Shown here: in pieces, positions 1-9,183 of the stretch | How positions within the stretch are numbered: the first letter of the stretch is position 1 | How the letters are laid out: every line of letters starts with the position of its first letter | From: DATFVJ01 sp963851085 | GTDB taxonomy: Bacteria > Actinomycetota > Actinomycetes > Streptosporangiales > Streptosporangiaceae | Assembly (NCBI GenBank): GCA_963851085.1 | Contig: CAWKNX010000021.1 | Location: forward strand, 119,830-183,829 | Direction of reading: 5' to 3' | Length of the DNA stretch: 64,000 bases | Program-made: the position numbers and the translations under genes | Notes under the pieces: generated by a model | What the model saw: the letters and a program-made list of their open reading frames with translations, nothing else | Told to the model about the DNA's origin: nothing | The model's database searches: none

Positions 1-317
1 ACCGCCGCGTAGCAGAGCCCGGGCAGGCCGAATACGACGCCCCGCAGCAGGTGGCGCGGTGGACTGCTGCGCCACCGCTCCGGCGGCGGCGGCGCCGCGG
101 CCGGAGAGCGTGCGGTCATCGCGTACAGCCGCTCGGCAAGCTCGAAGACGTCCGGACAGCCGTACCTCGCCGCCGCGGTCTCGTCGCTCATGCCGTCGGC
201 CTCGAGCGCGGCGGCGACCTCCAGCGAATCGACCGCGTTCGCGCACTCGTCGTGCATGCGCTCGGCGAGCGCGAAGCGCTCCGCCGCGCCCGCACCTGAT
301 GGGCTTTCTGGTCTCAT
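1..317 (-). CDS. Hypothetical protein, 3' end beyond the window edge
   Basis: An open frame runs on the minus strand from an ATG at 317 to the window edge, giving 105 residues without a stop. It begins MRPESPSGAGAAERFALAER, then has an acidic, alanine-rich helical stretch (EADGMSDETAAARYG near residues 45-60) and a DVFELAERLY motif, followed by a proline-rich linker and the start of a hydrophobic segment (RGVVFGLPGLCYAA) that looks like a membrane helix. It lies about 80 bp downstream of the PelF-like gene on the same strand and is probably co-transcribed with it. A soluble helical N-terminus leading into membrane segments would suit a membrane partner of an exopolysaccharide synthase, but I do not recognise the family and the C-terminus is missing. 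Confidence 0.6.
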   Translation of the reverse strand, partial: MRPESPSGAGAAERFALAERMHDECANAVDSLEVAAALEADGMSDETAAARYGCPDVFELAERLYAMTARSPAAAPPPPERWRSSPPRHLLRGVVFGLPGLCYAA

Positions 318-399
318 CGGCAGCCGCTGCGGGTCATGCCCGATGGGTGGGCGGTCCGGCCCGGACGCCCGGCGCACGATCCGTGCCCGATGGCTGTCG

Positions 400-1960
400 T
401 CATGCGGGAATCCCCGCACGGGCCGCGGTCTGTGCGGGCACCTGCGCTGGCGGCAGCGCGGGCAGCGGCTGGGCCGGCCCGCCAGAGCGCGTGGTGAGCC
501 CGGCCGCGCCGGCCGCGAGATCGGCGTAGATGACGCGGAAGCTGCCCACGGCGCGATCCACGGTGAACAGTTCGAGCGCACGGCGGCGGGCCGCCGCCGC
601 GAGCCGGTGACGGCGGACGTCGTCCCCGAGTAACTGCAGGCACGCCGCTGCCATTGCCTCAGGGTCCCTTGGCGGCACGACAACGCCCGTGTCGGCAACC
701 GCCTCAGGCACGCCGCCGACCCGGGTGGATACGGTCGCGCGGCCCGAGGTCATCGCCTCGATGAGCGTGTAGGGGAATCCCTCGGAGATGCTGGAGAGCA
801 CGACGATGTGCCCGGCCGCGTAGGCGTCGCGGATATTCGCGACCCGGCCCTCGAAGCTGACGCTCTCGCCCAGTCCCAGCTCGGCCGCGAGCCGCTCGCA
901 GCGGTCCCTGTATCCCTCGCTTCCGCGCGGAGTGCCGCCGAAGATCCGCAGCCTGGCCGCGGGCACGGCGGTGGCCACCAGGGCGAATGCCCGGATCAGC
1001 GTTTCCAGGTCCTTGATCGGGTCGATCCGGCCCGCCCAGCTGATCGTCGGCACGGCCGGCTCGTCGCCCGCGGGTGCGAAGTGCTCTGGATCGACGCCGT
1101 TGTAGACCGTCTGGATGCGCTCTGGATCGGCGCCGCAGCGCAGTTCCCAGCGCTGGTTGTAGCGATTGCCCGGGGTCACGAGGTCGGCTGCGGCGTAGCC
1201 CGCGCAGCTGAGCAGCCGCAGGTAGCCGAGGATGAACGACTTGACCGGCCAGTGGCAGGACACGCGCTTACGGTGCTCCAGGTAGCGCTCGCGCAGGTAG
1301 ATGCCGTGCTCGGTGAGGACGAACGGGGTCCGGTGCTGCCATTTCGCGGTCAGGGCGGTAAGTACGGCCGACCCGTTCGCGACCGCGTGCGTGATGTCGG
1401 CCGCGGGCGCCGGCTGGCTCAGCGGGCGCAGCGAGTGCTCGAGAAACTCCACCGCGCTGAGCGCGTCGTGCACCGACGGCGCCGCGTGCGGCCACCCGGA
1501 CTGGCGGGCCAGCCACGCGTCAAGCAGCCATCCCGCCGCCCGCTCGCCGCGCAAGGCAGCCTGCAACCCGCCGGCGTCGGCGAAGTCGTGCAGCTCACGG
1601 AGAATCTCGACGAAGTTGGACGTGAGGTCGAGCAAGGTCACCCCTGGCCGCCCGGGCCCGCACGGCGGAGCCGTTCGGGTCGGTCAGGATGGCCTCGATG
1701 AGCGCCACGTAGAGCGTGCGGAACCAGCGGGCGGCCCGGCCCGCGGGTGGTCGCCCGCGGGCCGGTGTCCCCCAGAGCGGGACGTAGCCGAACGTGACAT
1801 TCTCCGGCAGTTCCCAGACAGGTGGCTCGCCACCGGTGCCGGTGATGGCCCGCACGCCGAAGCGGTGCTCGGGCATCCCGCGGACCAGTTGATCGCACCA
1901 CACGCTCACGCCGCCGTAGGCGCACGGGTACGTGCCCTCCGTCACAAGCGTGATGTCCAC
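400..1960 (-). CDS. pelF: PelF-like GT4 glycosyltransferase, frameshifted
   Basis: Cytoplasmic glycosyltransferase of the GT4/PelF type, which in Pel-type systems polymerises a hexosamine-rich exopolysaccharide from UDP-sugars. The N-terminal part starts at GTG 1960 and carries the typical VTEGTYPCAYGGVSVWCDQL opening. The rest is in another frame ending at 400: a TEHGIYLRER segment, NGVD, the GRIDPIKD motif and the donor-binding EGFPYTLIEAM motif. Joined, they give about 510 residues, the normal PelF length. The two frames overlap at about 1595-1641, so one small indel in the GC-rich stretch around 1640-1665 explains the break. It may be a real mutation or a sequence error. The upstream neighbour is a secreted deacetylase-like protein, which supports a polysaccharide role. 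Confidence 0.75.
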
Positions 1961-1990
1961 GTGTCCCGCCCTAACTGTCGCGCCCGCCCG

Positions 1991-4084
1991 TCAGGGGAGG
2001 GTGAGGATGATGGGATTTCCACTGCTCGCGGACATGTAGGCCGACTGCTCCGCCGCGTACGACGTGCCGAACACGGGCTGGAGCAGGCAGGTGCCGAGGC
2101 CGAGCAGGCCGGGTCCGACACACGTTCCTGTCGGCATGGTCAGCGGAACCCGCAGGCCGCCGGGCGCCGCCACGGTGACGGTCTTCGGCACACCCGGGCT
2201 GTCCTGCACGAATGACGCGGTGACCGATCCGGCCCGCTGCGCGCTCTGCCAGGCGGTCTGGTTCTGCAGCTCGGTGCCCGCCGCCTTCATGACCGGGTTC
2301 ACGATCGGGGTGTTGGCCGCGAACTCGCCGCGGTACGTGGACAGGATCCTGTCGAGGACCGGGTAGATGATCCGGTCACCGGCGAGGTTCGACTGGTGCA
2401 CGAAGAACGGCCGTGGGTCGTTTTCCAGCACGTACCTCAGCGCGAGGCTGGAAACGGTCGGCACGATGTAGGACTGGAATCCCGTGGCCGGGTCGAGCGG
2501 CGGGATGCAGGTCATGGTCTGCGGGTTCTGGCTGCAGATCCCGCTGCCGCCGTCGGCCTGGCTCGTGTAGATCCAGTTGTACTCGGACACCTCTCCGGCG
2601 ACCGTGTCCACGTTGTAGAAGATGTCGAGCGGGTGGCGTGGCACTGTGTTGGCCGTGCCGACCTGCCGTGGTGGCCCTGGTTCGCGTGACGCGTCGCTGC
2701 CGAGCCACTTGATACCGGTCTGCGCCAGGCCAGGCGCGAGGTTGGGGTTGTCCTGCGGCTGCTGCGGCAGGATCTTCAACCCTGAATAGTCGCCGGTGAC
2801 AAGCTCGGTGGGGTCGAACGGCAGGCCGTTGCTCTTTGCCCACGCGATGTTGTTGTTGATCTCGCCGACGATGTCGCTCTCAGGTATCCATTCCGTGGCA
2901 CCCGTCTGATCGGTGGTGCATTGCCACGGCACCACGGCGAAGTTCTGCACGCAGCCAAGGAACTCGTGACTGTATGTGTGGCTCATCCAGCGGAACTGGT
3001 TCTTGTCGGCCAGCAGGGTCGTCGTGAGCGGATCGGAGCCGTTGTCCGCAATCTGCTCCACGCTGCCGTCGCCGTTGAAAAGGAACGTGAACTCGAAACT
3101 GTTCTGCTGTTGCCAGTTTGCCGCGTAGGTGACGTCGGCCGGGGCCATCCGGATGTCCGGCGTGGTGACCGTCGGCGGGCAGTCCTCGGTGGGGGTGCAA
3201 TGCGACGTTGTGCTCCACTGGCTGTCCGGCAGCAGGACGTCGTCATAATGAAGTGAGAAGTAGTTGCGGTCGTAGCCGAGATGGACGCCACGGGTCATCC
3301 AGGTGATGATCCCGTGCGCGAGCAACTGGAACTGCTGCTGATAGAAGTTGTACGCGAAGGTCAGCACGAACTCCTGGCGGCCGGGGCTGGCGTAGACGCC
3401 GGCCAGCGTGCCCGTGGGGTTGCCGGCGGTGCCGGCAGGCGCCGTCCCGGTGAGATAGGTCTGGAAACTGGTGCCGGCCGCCTGGTTCGGGGGCAGGGGC
3501 GCCGCGAGATAGCCGTAGCTCTCCGCGACGTTCGGGTTGAGATCCTCGAACGGCACGCGGCCGGTCAGATACGGGAAGGCACCGGAGAGCCCGGCCGATG
3601 TGACCTGGGCCGTGGTCCCGTCAAATGCTCCGGCGTAGGTGGGCGAGCCAAGGCCCACTGACGAGCCCGGGAACACGTAGGCGTCCACCTGCCTGATGCC
3701 GAACTGCTGCTCGTAACTGTCCAGCGCGGCCATCTCGGCCGGGTTGGTGAACGGGTCAGCGTTCGGCAGCACGACGGCCTGGTACCTGGCCTCAGGCACG
3801 CCACTGGCGCTGGTGGTGGTGAGGAACGATGTGTCGATGACGGGACGGCCGCTGTCGCCGAGGTTGACCGTGGTGTACGGAACACCCTCGGTGGCCAGTT
3901 CCTGAGCGATCGCGGCCGTGGGCGAGCCGCCGTCGGAGACGACGAGAACCTTCATGTCGACCTGCTGGGCCGTGGCGGCGTCGGCTGCCGGTGCGGGTAA
4001 CACGGGCAGCGACCCCGCGGCGACAGCGGTGAGGGCGACGCCTACCGCGCAGAGTGCGAGGACGGCTGGGCGGGCACGGCTCAA
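1991..4084 (-). CDS. Secreted polysaccharide deacetylase-like protein
   Basis: A 697-residue exported protein. Residues 1-36 form a signal peptide (hydrophobic LALCAVGVALTAVAAG, cleavage near ADAA). A Rossmann-like N-terminal domain follows (MKVLVVSDGG at 44). The central part has the two metal-site motifs of NodB/CE4-type deacetylases: an Asp-Asp pair in SLHYDDVLLP (D281, D282) and HTYSH (H369-H373), matching H(S/T)xxH. The size and order resemble the Agd3/CE18 family, which deacetylates galactosaminogalactan in Aspergillus; I infer this without an alignment. The likely role is deacetylation of a GalNAc-containing exopolysaccharide made by the neighbouring PelF-like enzyme. The start is TTG with GGAGGA 7 nt upstream. 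It ends 31 bp before the glycosyltransferase start. Confidence 0.6.
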   Translation of the reverse strand: MSRARPAVLALCAVGVALTAVAAGSLPVLPAPAADAATAQQVDMKVLVVSDGGSPTAAIAQELATEGVPYTTVNLGDSGRPVIDTSFLTTTSASGVPEARYQAVVLPNADPFTNPAEMAALDSYEQQFGIRQVDAYVFPGSSVGLGSPTYAGAFDGTTAQVTSAGLSGAFPYLTGRVPFEDLNPNVAESYGYLAAPLPPNQAAGTSFQTYLTGTAPAGTAGNPTGTLAGVYASPGRQEFVLTFAYNFYQQQFQLLAHGIITWMTRGVHLGYDRNYFSLHYDDVLLPDSQWSTTSHCTPTEDCPPTVTTPDIRMAPADVTYAANWQQQNSFEFTFLFNGDGSVEQIADNGSDPLTTTLLADKNQFRWMSHTYSHEFLGCVQNFAVVPWQCTTDQTGATEWIPESDIVGEINNNIAWAKSNGLPFDPTELVTGDYSGLKILPQQPQDNPNLAPGLAQTGIKWLGSDASREPGPPRQVGTANTVPRHPLDIFYNVDTVAGEVSEYNWIYTSQADGGSGICSQNPQTMTCIPPLDPATGFQSYIVPTVSSLALRYVLENDPRPFFVHQSNLAGDRIIYPVLDRILSTYRGEFAANTPIVNPVMKAAGTELQNQTAWQSAQRAGSVTASFVQDSPGVPKTVTVAAPGGLRVPLTMPTGTCVGPGLLGLGTCLLQPVFGTSYAAEQSAYMSASSGNPIILTLP

Positions 4085-4122
4085 GGCATTCCTCCAGGAC
4101 TTCGCGAATCCATCGGATCAAA

Positions 4123-4155
4123 AGTGGTCTGTAAGAGACCCCCTGGCAGACCACT
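4123..4155. promoter_or_regulatory. Inverted repeat upstream of the secreted deacetylase
   Basis: AGTGGTCTG (4123-4131) and CAGACCACT (4147-4155) form a perfect 9-bp inverted repeat with a 15-nt spacer. It lies 40-70 bp upstream of the TTG start of the deacetylase gene, and the response-regulator gene ends at 4305 just beyond. It could be an operator, possibly for that regulator, or part of an mRNA leader structure. Position is the only evidence for function. Confidence 0.35.
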
Positions 4156-4304
4156 GGGTGCGGGCGAAGGCACGCGCCTTCACCGCTCAAGCGTCCTTAT
4201 CGTGCAGCCAATACAGGCCGTGGTAAAGGCCTATTTTTTTCCGTGACCAGTCCTAGGACCGAGAAATACCAGGTTGTGGGCACATGCGGCGGCTAATACC
4301 GCGA

Positions 4305-5003
4305 TCAGACCTCGCGCCATCTGATGATGGCCTGCCCGCGACTTTCTGCGCCGAGCCGCCGATAAATGCTGACTATATGATTCTTGACAGTTTTTTCCGA
4401 TATGACCAGTCGCTGCGCTATCTGACGGTTCGACAACCCGTCGGCGATCAGCGTCATGATTTCGCGCTCGCGGCGGGTCAGGTGCGCCCCGGAATGCTGC
4501 GGGCCGCCTCTGGCGTCGGGCCGTTGCAGACGCTCCACGAGAACCGCCGCGGCATGTGGCGAAAGGAAGGACTTGCCGCGCGCCACCGCGGCCACGACGT
4601 CGGCCAGTTCGGTCGGGTCGAACTCACCGTGCACGAGGTAGCCGCACGCGCCCGCGGCGACCGCCCGCAAGACCGTGGCAGGGTCATCCACACCTGTCAG
4701 CATGACCACCCGGGTCAGCGCGCTGGCTTCGGGTATCGCGGCAAGGCCGTCCATCTGCGGCATCCGGATGTCGAGCAGCAGTACGTCGGGCCTGTGCCGT
4801 CGCACCTCCTCGACGGCCTCCCTGCCGTTGGCGGCTTCCGCGACGATCTCGATGCGCGGCGCAACCGCGAGGGCCGCACGTACGCCGAAGCGAACCACCG
4901 GCTTGTCGTCCGCGATCACAACACGTACGGATGTCTCCAGCCGTAACCCGGCGCGCCGCCCCCCACTCCCGCCCGGCGCGAAGCTCCCGTTCACCGTGTC
5001 CAT
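4305..5003 (-). CDS. NarL/LuxR-family response regulator
   Basis: DNA-binding response regulator. The frame is open from 5099, but the receiver domain begins at VRVVIADDKPVVRFG, so I favour the ATG at 5003 (MDTVNGSF). The acidic DD pair, phosphoacceptor Asp in LLLDIRMPQMDG and Thr in VVMLTG are present. The conserved receiver lysine, normally in GYLLK, is His here (GYLVHG), which should weaken phosphorylation chemistry. The C-terminus is a full LuxR helix-turn-helix: LTRREREIMTLIADGLSNRQ, then EKTVKNHIVSIYRRLG. No histidine kinase gene adjoins it, so it is an orphan in this window. It may regulate the exopolysaccharide genes downstream on the same strand, about 220 bp away. Confidence 0.85.
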   Translation of the reverse strand: MDTVNGSFAPGGSGGRRAGLRLETSVRVVIADDKPVVRFGVRAALAVAPRIEIVAEAANGREAVEEVRRHRPDVLLLDIRMPQMDGLAAIPEASALTRVVMLTGVDDPATVLRAVAAGACGYLVHGEFDPTELADVVAAVARGKSFLSPHAAAVLVERLQRPDARGGPQHSGAHLTRREREIMTLIADGLSNRQIAQRLVISEKTVKNHIVSIYRRLGAESRGQAIIRWREV

Positions 5004-5170
5004 CCCCGCCTGTTCCGCCCGGCCTCCGCCTGATGCTCTGGGCCAGCGCGTCTCGTACCACTCACCCTGCCCACCCCGGATGGCGCTTACGCAGGGCAAT
5101 CAGCTTTGCACATTCCGTATAACAGACGTGCTGGATAGCAGGGAGGATTACAGCGGCGGCGTCGGGACCC

Positions 5171-5977
5171 TCAGCCCGCCGGGTGGAACGCCGAGAAGAT
5201 GATCGAGGTGATCCGCTCCGCCATCTCGGCCCTTGGCATCTTCACGCCCACGCTGAGCAGGTAGTTCACCCGTTCGAGCATCATCAGGCAGGCCAGGGCG
5301 GTCAGTTCGGAAGGTTCCGCTTGTCCTACTTGCCCCAGATGCTGTGCCTGCTCCGCGCGCTCCGCTGGCCGGGCCGGCCGCGCGGGCTCGGGGTACGCGG
5401 GCTCGGGGTGCGCGGGCTCGCGGTGCGCGGGCTCAGGGTGCGCCGGCCGCCCTGGTTGCCCAGCCTGTTTCTGGGCATCCGTCATGCCCTGCGTGATCGC
5501 CTCCGACAGCCGGAACAGCAACTGCAACCCGCCGCTGAAGAAGTCCTTGCCGATCGCGTCGGCCTGGCTCAGGATTCGGATCACCGTCGCGTGCGTGGCG
5601 TAGACGTCGAAGAACCGCTGCACCCATTGCCCGAGTGCCGCACGGCCGCGGTCGTCCGGCGTGACGCGGGGGAACTCTCCGGCGATTACCTCCATGTCGT
5701 GGAGTGCATCCCTGGCCAGCGCCTTGAACAGGTCCTCCTTGTTGGCGAAGTACAAGTAGAACGTGCCATGTGAGGTCCTGGCCGCCTTGACCACATCGTC
5801 CACCCGCACCGCATGGAAGCCCCGCTGATCGAACGCGTCGCGCCCGGCATCGAGCAGCTTGCGCATGGTCGCACGGCCTTGCGCCCGGAGTTCGCGTTCC
5901 CGCGCCGGAGCGCCGCCGCCGAGCGAAGTCTGGGGCTGCCTGGCACTGCGCGCGCCGCGGCTGGCTTTCTGAGTCAT
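5171..5977 (-). CDS. TetR-family transcriptional regulator
   Basis: The frame extends to 6226, but MTQKASRGAR (ATG 5977) is the sensible start because the TetR helix-turn-helix follows at once: MRKLLDAGRDAFDQRGFHAV, then VDDVVKAARTSHGTFYLYF with NKEDLF. The ligand-binding half is typical until about residue 175, where a low-complexity run of repeated AHPEPA/AYPEPARPA units (DNA around 5370-5450) is inserted before the last helices. The gene is divergent from the acyl-CoA ligase-like gene starting at 6060, with only about 80 bp between starts, so it probably controls that gene and itself. The Pro-Glu repeat is unusual for TetR proteins and may form a flexible loop. Confidence 0.85.
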   Translation of the reverse strand: MTQKASRGARSARQPQTSLGGGAPARERELRAQGRATMRKLLDAGRDAFDQRGFHAVRVDDVVKAARTSHGTFYLYFANKEDLFKALARDALHDMEVIAGEFPRVTPDDRGRAALGQWVQRFFDVYATHATVIRILSQADAIGKDFFSGGLQLLFRLSEAITQGMTDAQKQAGQPGRPAHPEPAHREPAHPEPAYPEPARPARPAERAEQAQHLGQVGQAEPSELTALACLMMLERVNYLLSVGVKMPRAEMAERITSIIFSAFHPAG

Positions 5978-6059
5978 GTCCGCGAGACTAGCCTGTTCAG
6001 TAGCGGGGATGCCCTGTACCGGGGCTGCGCGCCAGAATGTGTCGGCCCGAGGAGCCGTA

Positions 6060-7379
6060 ATGTTGCGGACGCTTGCCGCCGAGGCAGCACGCCGGTTCGG
6101 CCAACGGGTGTCGTTCGCCGCCGTACGGCCCGCCGAAGGCGCACCCGGCGGCGGGCCGGCCAGCGCCAGCCGCGACGGCCTCGGCGTGGGCGAGCCCGCG
6201 GAACCTGCGGAAAGCTGGCAGCTCACCTACGCCGACCTGGACCGGCTCTCCGACGAGGCCGCCGCGGGGCTCGCGTTCCGCGGTGTGCTCCCCGGCGATG
6301 TGGTCGCCCTCGCGTTGCCCACCGCGCCGGAGTTCCCGGTCTGCTACCTCGGCGCGGTCAAGATCGGCGCCATCGTCGCCGGGCTCGATCCACGCTGGCC
6401 GGCCCCATTGCTCGACCGGTTGACCGACCTGCTGCGGCCGACTGTCACCGTGGCACCCTTCGGCCTGAACATCAAGCCAGGCCCCGACGGTGATCTGGTC
6501 AGGACCGCCCAGGCCGCCGACGCCCGGTCCGCGCTCGCGGAATTCCGGCGGCCGGAGCCGCCGCCGCCACCCCTGCCGCCGGATTCCGCCCGCCCAGCCG
6601 TGATCGCGTTCACGTCGGGGCGTACCGGTGTGCCGCGCGGGGCGGTGTTCGGGGTCAGCCAGCTCGACGCGATACGGACGGCTGAGGCGGGCGGCCTGTG
6701 GGGCAGCGCCGTCGACAACATCGAGCTCACGGCGATGCCGCTCGCCCACTACAGCTTCATGACGCGGCTGCCCGCCATGCTGCAGTCGGGGCAGTCGTAT
6801 TTCCTGATGGCTTCGTGGCGGCCGGAGCGGGTACTCGACGTGGCCGCGACGGTGCGGGCGAACCAGTTGACGGGTCTGCCCGCTCAGTTCGCCCAACTGG
6901 TGGATCAGGGCCTTCCTGGCGCGGCTGCGGCGCAGCTTCCCGGCGCGCCCGCAGCATGGCACCTTCCCCCCGCCGGGCTGCCGTTCCTCAAGCTTGTCAG
7001 CACCGGGGACGCCGCGGTTCCGGCCGGTCTCGTGCCCACGCTCCGCCAGCGGTTCGGTGTCGGCATCCAGGTCAGGTACGGCTGTACGGAGGCCGGCCTC
7101 GGGCTGAGCACCTGTCCGGACGACGAAGCGGCCGACGCGGACGGTTGCGTCGGCACGCCGGCGCCCGGCGTCACCCTCGCCCTGCGTGACGCCGGTGGTC
7201 ATGAGGTTTCGCAGGGTGAGCTTGGTGAGGTGCTGCTTCGGTCGGCCGCAAGCATGAACGGCTACTGGAATGACCCGGAGGCAAGCGCCGCCGCGTTCAC
7301 CAGCGACCATTTCGTGCGGACGGGTGACCGCGGGTGGCTCGACGACGAGGGCCGCCTGTTCCTGGCGAGCGGCCGCTGA
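6060..7379 (+). CDS. Acyl-CoA ligase-like protein, C-terminally truncated
   Basis: Member of the ANL (AMP-forming) superfamily, which adenylates carboxylic acids for transfer to CoA. Start ATG 6060, preceded by GAGGAG; the frame is open further upstream but would run into the TetR gene. The P-loop reads FTSGRTGVPRGAV instead of the usual TSGTTGxPKG, so a conserved Thr and the Lys are changed. YGCTEAG and GDRGWLDDEGRLFLASGR are present. The protein stops right after that GR, so the small C-terminal domain with the catalytic lysine is absent. The family is about 500-550 residues; this is 440. Translating onward in the other frames shows no C-domain, so this is a true truncation rather than a single indel. 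It may be a decayed gene. Confidence 0.75.
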   Translation: MLRTLAAEAARRFGQRVSFAAVRPAEGAPGGGPASASRDGLGVGEPAEPAESWQLTYADLDRLSDEAAAGLAFRGVLPGDVVALALPTAPEFPVCYLGAVKIGAIVAGLDPRWPAPLLDRLTDLLRPTVTVAPFGLNIKPGPDGDLVRTAQAADARSALAEFRRPEPPPPPLPPDSARPAVIAFTSGRTGVPRGAVFGVSQLDAIRTAEAGGLWGSAVDNIELTAMPLAHYSFMTRLPAMLQSGQSYFLMASWRPERVLDVAATVRANQLTGLPAQFAQLVDQGLPGAAAAQLPGAPAAWHLPPAGLPFLKLVSTGDAAVPAGLVPTLRQRFGVGIQVRYGCTEAGLGLSTCPDDEAADADGCVGTPAPGVTLALRDAGGHEVSQGELGEVLLRSAASMNGYWNDPEASAAAFTSDHFVRTGDRGWLDDEGRLFLASGR

Positions 7380-7472
7380 GATCGGATCGCCGCGCAGCCG
7401 GATCGGATCTGGCTCGTCGACCTTCCCGGCCCAGCCGTGTGCCGCGGAACCGTGTCGTCCCCGTGGCACGGT

Positions 7473-9149
7473 ATGCTCCCCCCGGTGAGCGCGGGAACCG
7501 CAGGCGCCGTTGGGCGTTCCGCTGCGGCCGGGTCGCCCCGCGAACCGGTGACGCGTTCGCGGGCGCCGAGGCGAGTGACCGCCCTTACCGTCGCTGTCGC
7601 GCTCGTCTACGCCGCCTACGGCCTGATCCGGTTTCGCCGTTTCCGCGACGGAACGTTCGATCTGGTGATCTTCGACCAGGCGGTGCGGGCTTATGCGCAC
7701 TTCCGCGCCCCGGCGTCGATGGCCAGGGGGGTGGCCGACGGGATCAGCGCACATTTCCTCGTGCTCGGCGATCACTGGTCGCCCATTCTCGCCCTGCTCG
7801 CGCCCTTGTACTGGATCCACGACGGGCCGGCCACTCTCGTCGTCGCGCAGGCGGTGCTGTTCGCGCTCGCCATCCCACCGCTGTGGGTGTTCACCAGGCG
7901 CCTGCTCGGCCCCGGGGCAGCCTATTTCGTCTGCGGGGCCTACGCGCTCGGCGTGCCCATCGCGTCCGCGCTCGCCTTCGACTTCCACGAGGTGGCGTTT
8001 GTCCCCGTGCTGACCGCGGTGATGGCTGAACGCTTCCAGGCCGGCCGCCGCGGGCACGCGGCGGCCGCCGCCGTCGCGCTGCTCATGGTCAAGGAGGACA
8101 TGGGCCTGCTGATCGCCGGCTATGGCTGCTACCTGTTCCTGATCAAAGAGCGCAGGCTCGGCCTGTCGTTCATGGTGGGTGGCGTGGTCGCGACGTGGCT
8201 GTCAACCCGGGTGCTCATCCCGGCGTTCGGCGGGTCCGCCAGCTTCTACTGGGCCTACGGCCAGCTTGGCAGCACGGCCGCGGGCGCCGCGTGGCACGTG
8301 GTGACCCATCCGCTCCAGACGCTGCGGATACTGGTCACTCCGCGGGTCAAGGTGTCGACCATGCTGTCGCTGGTGGCGCCGCTCGGCTTCCTGCCGCTGG
8401 CGTCGCCAATGGTGGTTGCCGTGGTGCCACTGCTGCTCGAGCGGATGCTCGCGACGGGCTTCCCGTCATGGTGGACGGCCGACTATCACTATGACGCGTT
8501 CATCGTGATGCTTCTGCTGCTCGCCGCGGTGGACGGAGCCGCGCGGATTCAGCGTCTGATCCGGGTCCAGGTGCGCGGCACACAGCCGTGGCTGCGGATC
8601 GGCCCGGTGGAGGACCCGGCCCAGGCCGGGGGGACAGCCGAGGCGGCGGGCCCGGTCCGGTGGGTCGCAGGGCGGTGGGTATCGCTCGCGTCCGTCTGGG
8701 CGGCGGCGATCTGCGCCGCGGCGCTCGTGGCGCTGCCCCAGAGCCCGCTCGGGCAGGTGCTGCATCCAAGGTTCTACACGACGAACGCCCGTATCCAGGC
8801 CGCGGCGGCCGCAGCGTCCATGGTCCCAGACGGCGCGCTTGTCGAGGCGACGGACTATGTCGGCCCGGACCTGTCCGGTCGCGCGCAGGTGCTGTTGCTC
8901 GATGGCACCCCGCGGTGGGCGCCATGGGTCGTCGCGGACACCCTCGGCCTCGACTTCCCGTTCTGCTCACCCGCGCAGCAGGCGGCCCTGCTCAGCTACC
9001 TGAAGGCGCACGGGTATACCCAGGTCTTCTCCCGCGACGGATACGTCGTGCTGCGCCGTCCCGAGGACGCACGCACGCAGGCCGCGCTCCGCCATCCGAC
9101 CCGCGCCAGCGGGCTGCGCGGCGACGGCTGCACCCGCTACCGGCAGTAG
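7473..9149 (+). CDS. DUF2079 polytopic membrane protein
   Basis: Large integral membrane protein of the DUF2079 family, which is common in actinobacteria and has a GT-C glycosyltransferase-like architecture. Family signatures: DLVIFDQAVRAYAHF, GDHWSPILALLAPLYWI, the DFHEVAFVP motif and VKEDMGLLIAGYGCYL. About ten hydrophobic helices lie between residues 40 and 430, followed by an extracytoplasmic C-terminal domain. The start is unclear: the frame is open from 7437, and ATG 7473 or GTG 7485 both fit. It follows the truncated ligase by under 100 bp, but I see no functional link. Its biochemical role is unknown. Confidence 0.8.
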   Translation: MLPPVSAGTAGAVGRSAAAGSPREPVTRSRAPRRVTALTVAVALVYAAYGLIRFRRFRDGTFDLVIFDQAVRAYAHFRAPASMARGVADGISAHFLVLGDHWSPILALLAPLYWIHDGPATLVVAQAVLFALAIPPLWVFTRRLLGPGAAYFVCGAYALGVPIASALAFDFHEVAFVPVLTAVMAERFQAGRRGHAAAAAVALLMVKEDMGLLIAGYGCYLFLIKERRLGLSFMVGGVVATWLSTRVLIPAFGGSASFYWAYGQLGSTAAGAAWHVVTHPLQTLRILVTPRVKVSTMLSLVAPLGFLPLASPMVVAVVPLLLERMLATGFPSWWTADYHYDAFIVMLLLLAAVDGAARIQRLIRVQVRGTQPWLRIGPVEDPAQAGGTAEAAGPVRWVAGRWVSLASVWAAAICAAALVALPQSPLGQVLHPRFYTTNARIQAAAAAASMVPDGALVEATDYVGPDLSGRAQVLLLDGTPRWAPWVVADTLGLDFPFCSPAQQAALLSYLKAHGYTQVFSRDGYVVLRRPEDARTQAALRHPTRASGLRGDGCTRYRQ

Positions 9150-9183
9150 CCAGGCGTCCCGCGGGTCGGTGCTGCCCTGACCA

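Noticed and set aside
59..633. Plus-strand open frames at the left edge
   Set aside because: They are antisense shadows of the minus-strand partial gene (1-317) and the PelF-like gene, with arginine-rich, low-complexity translations.
5997..8057. 686-codon minus-strand open frame
   Set aside because: Antisense to the ligase-like and DUF2079 genes; its His/Arg/Gly-rich translation has no family motifs.
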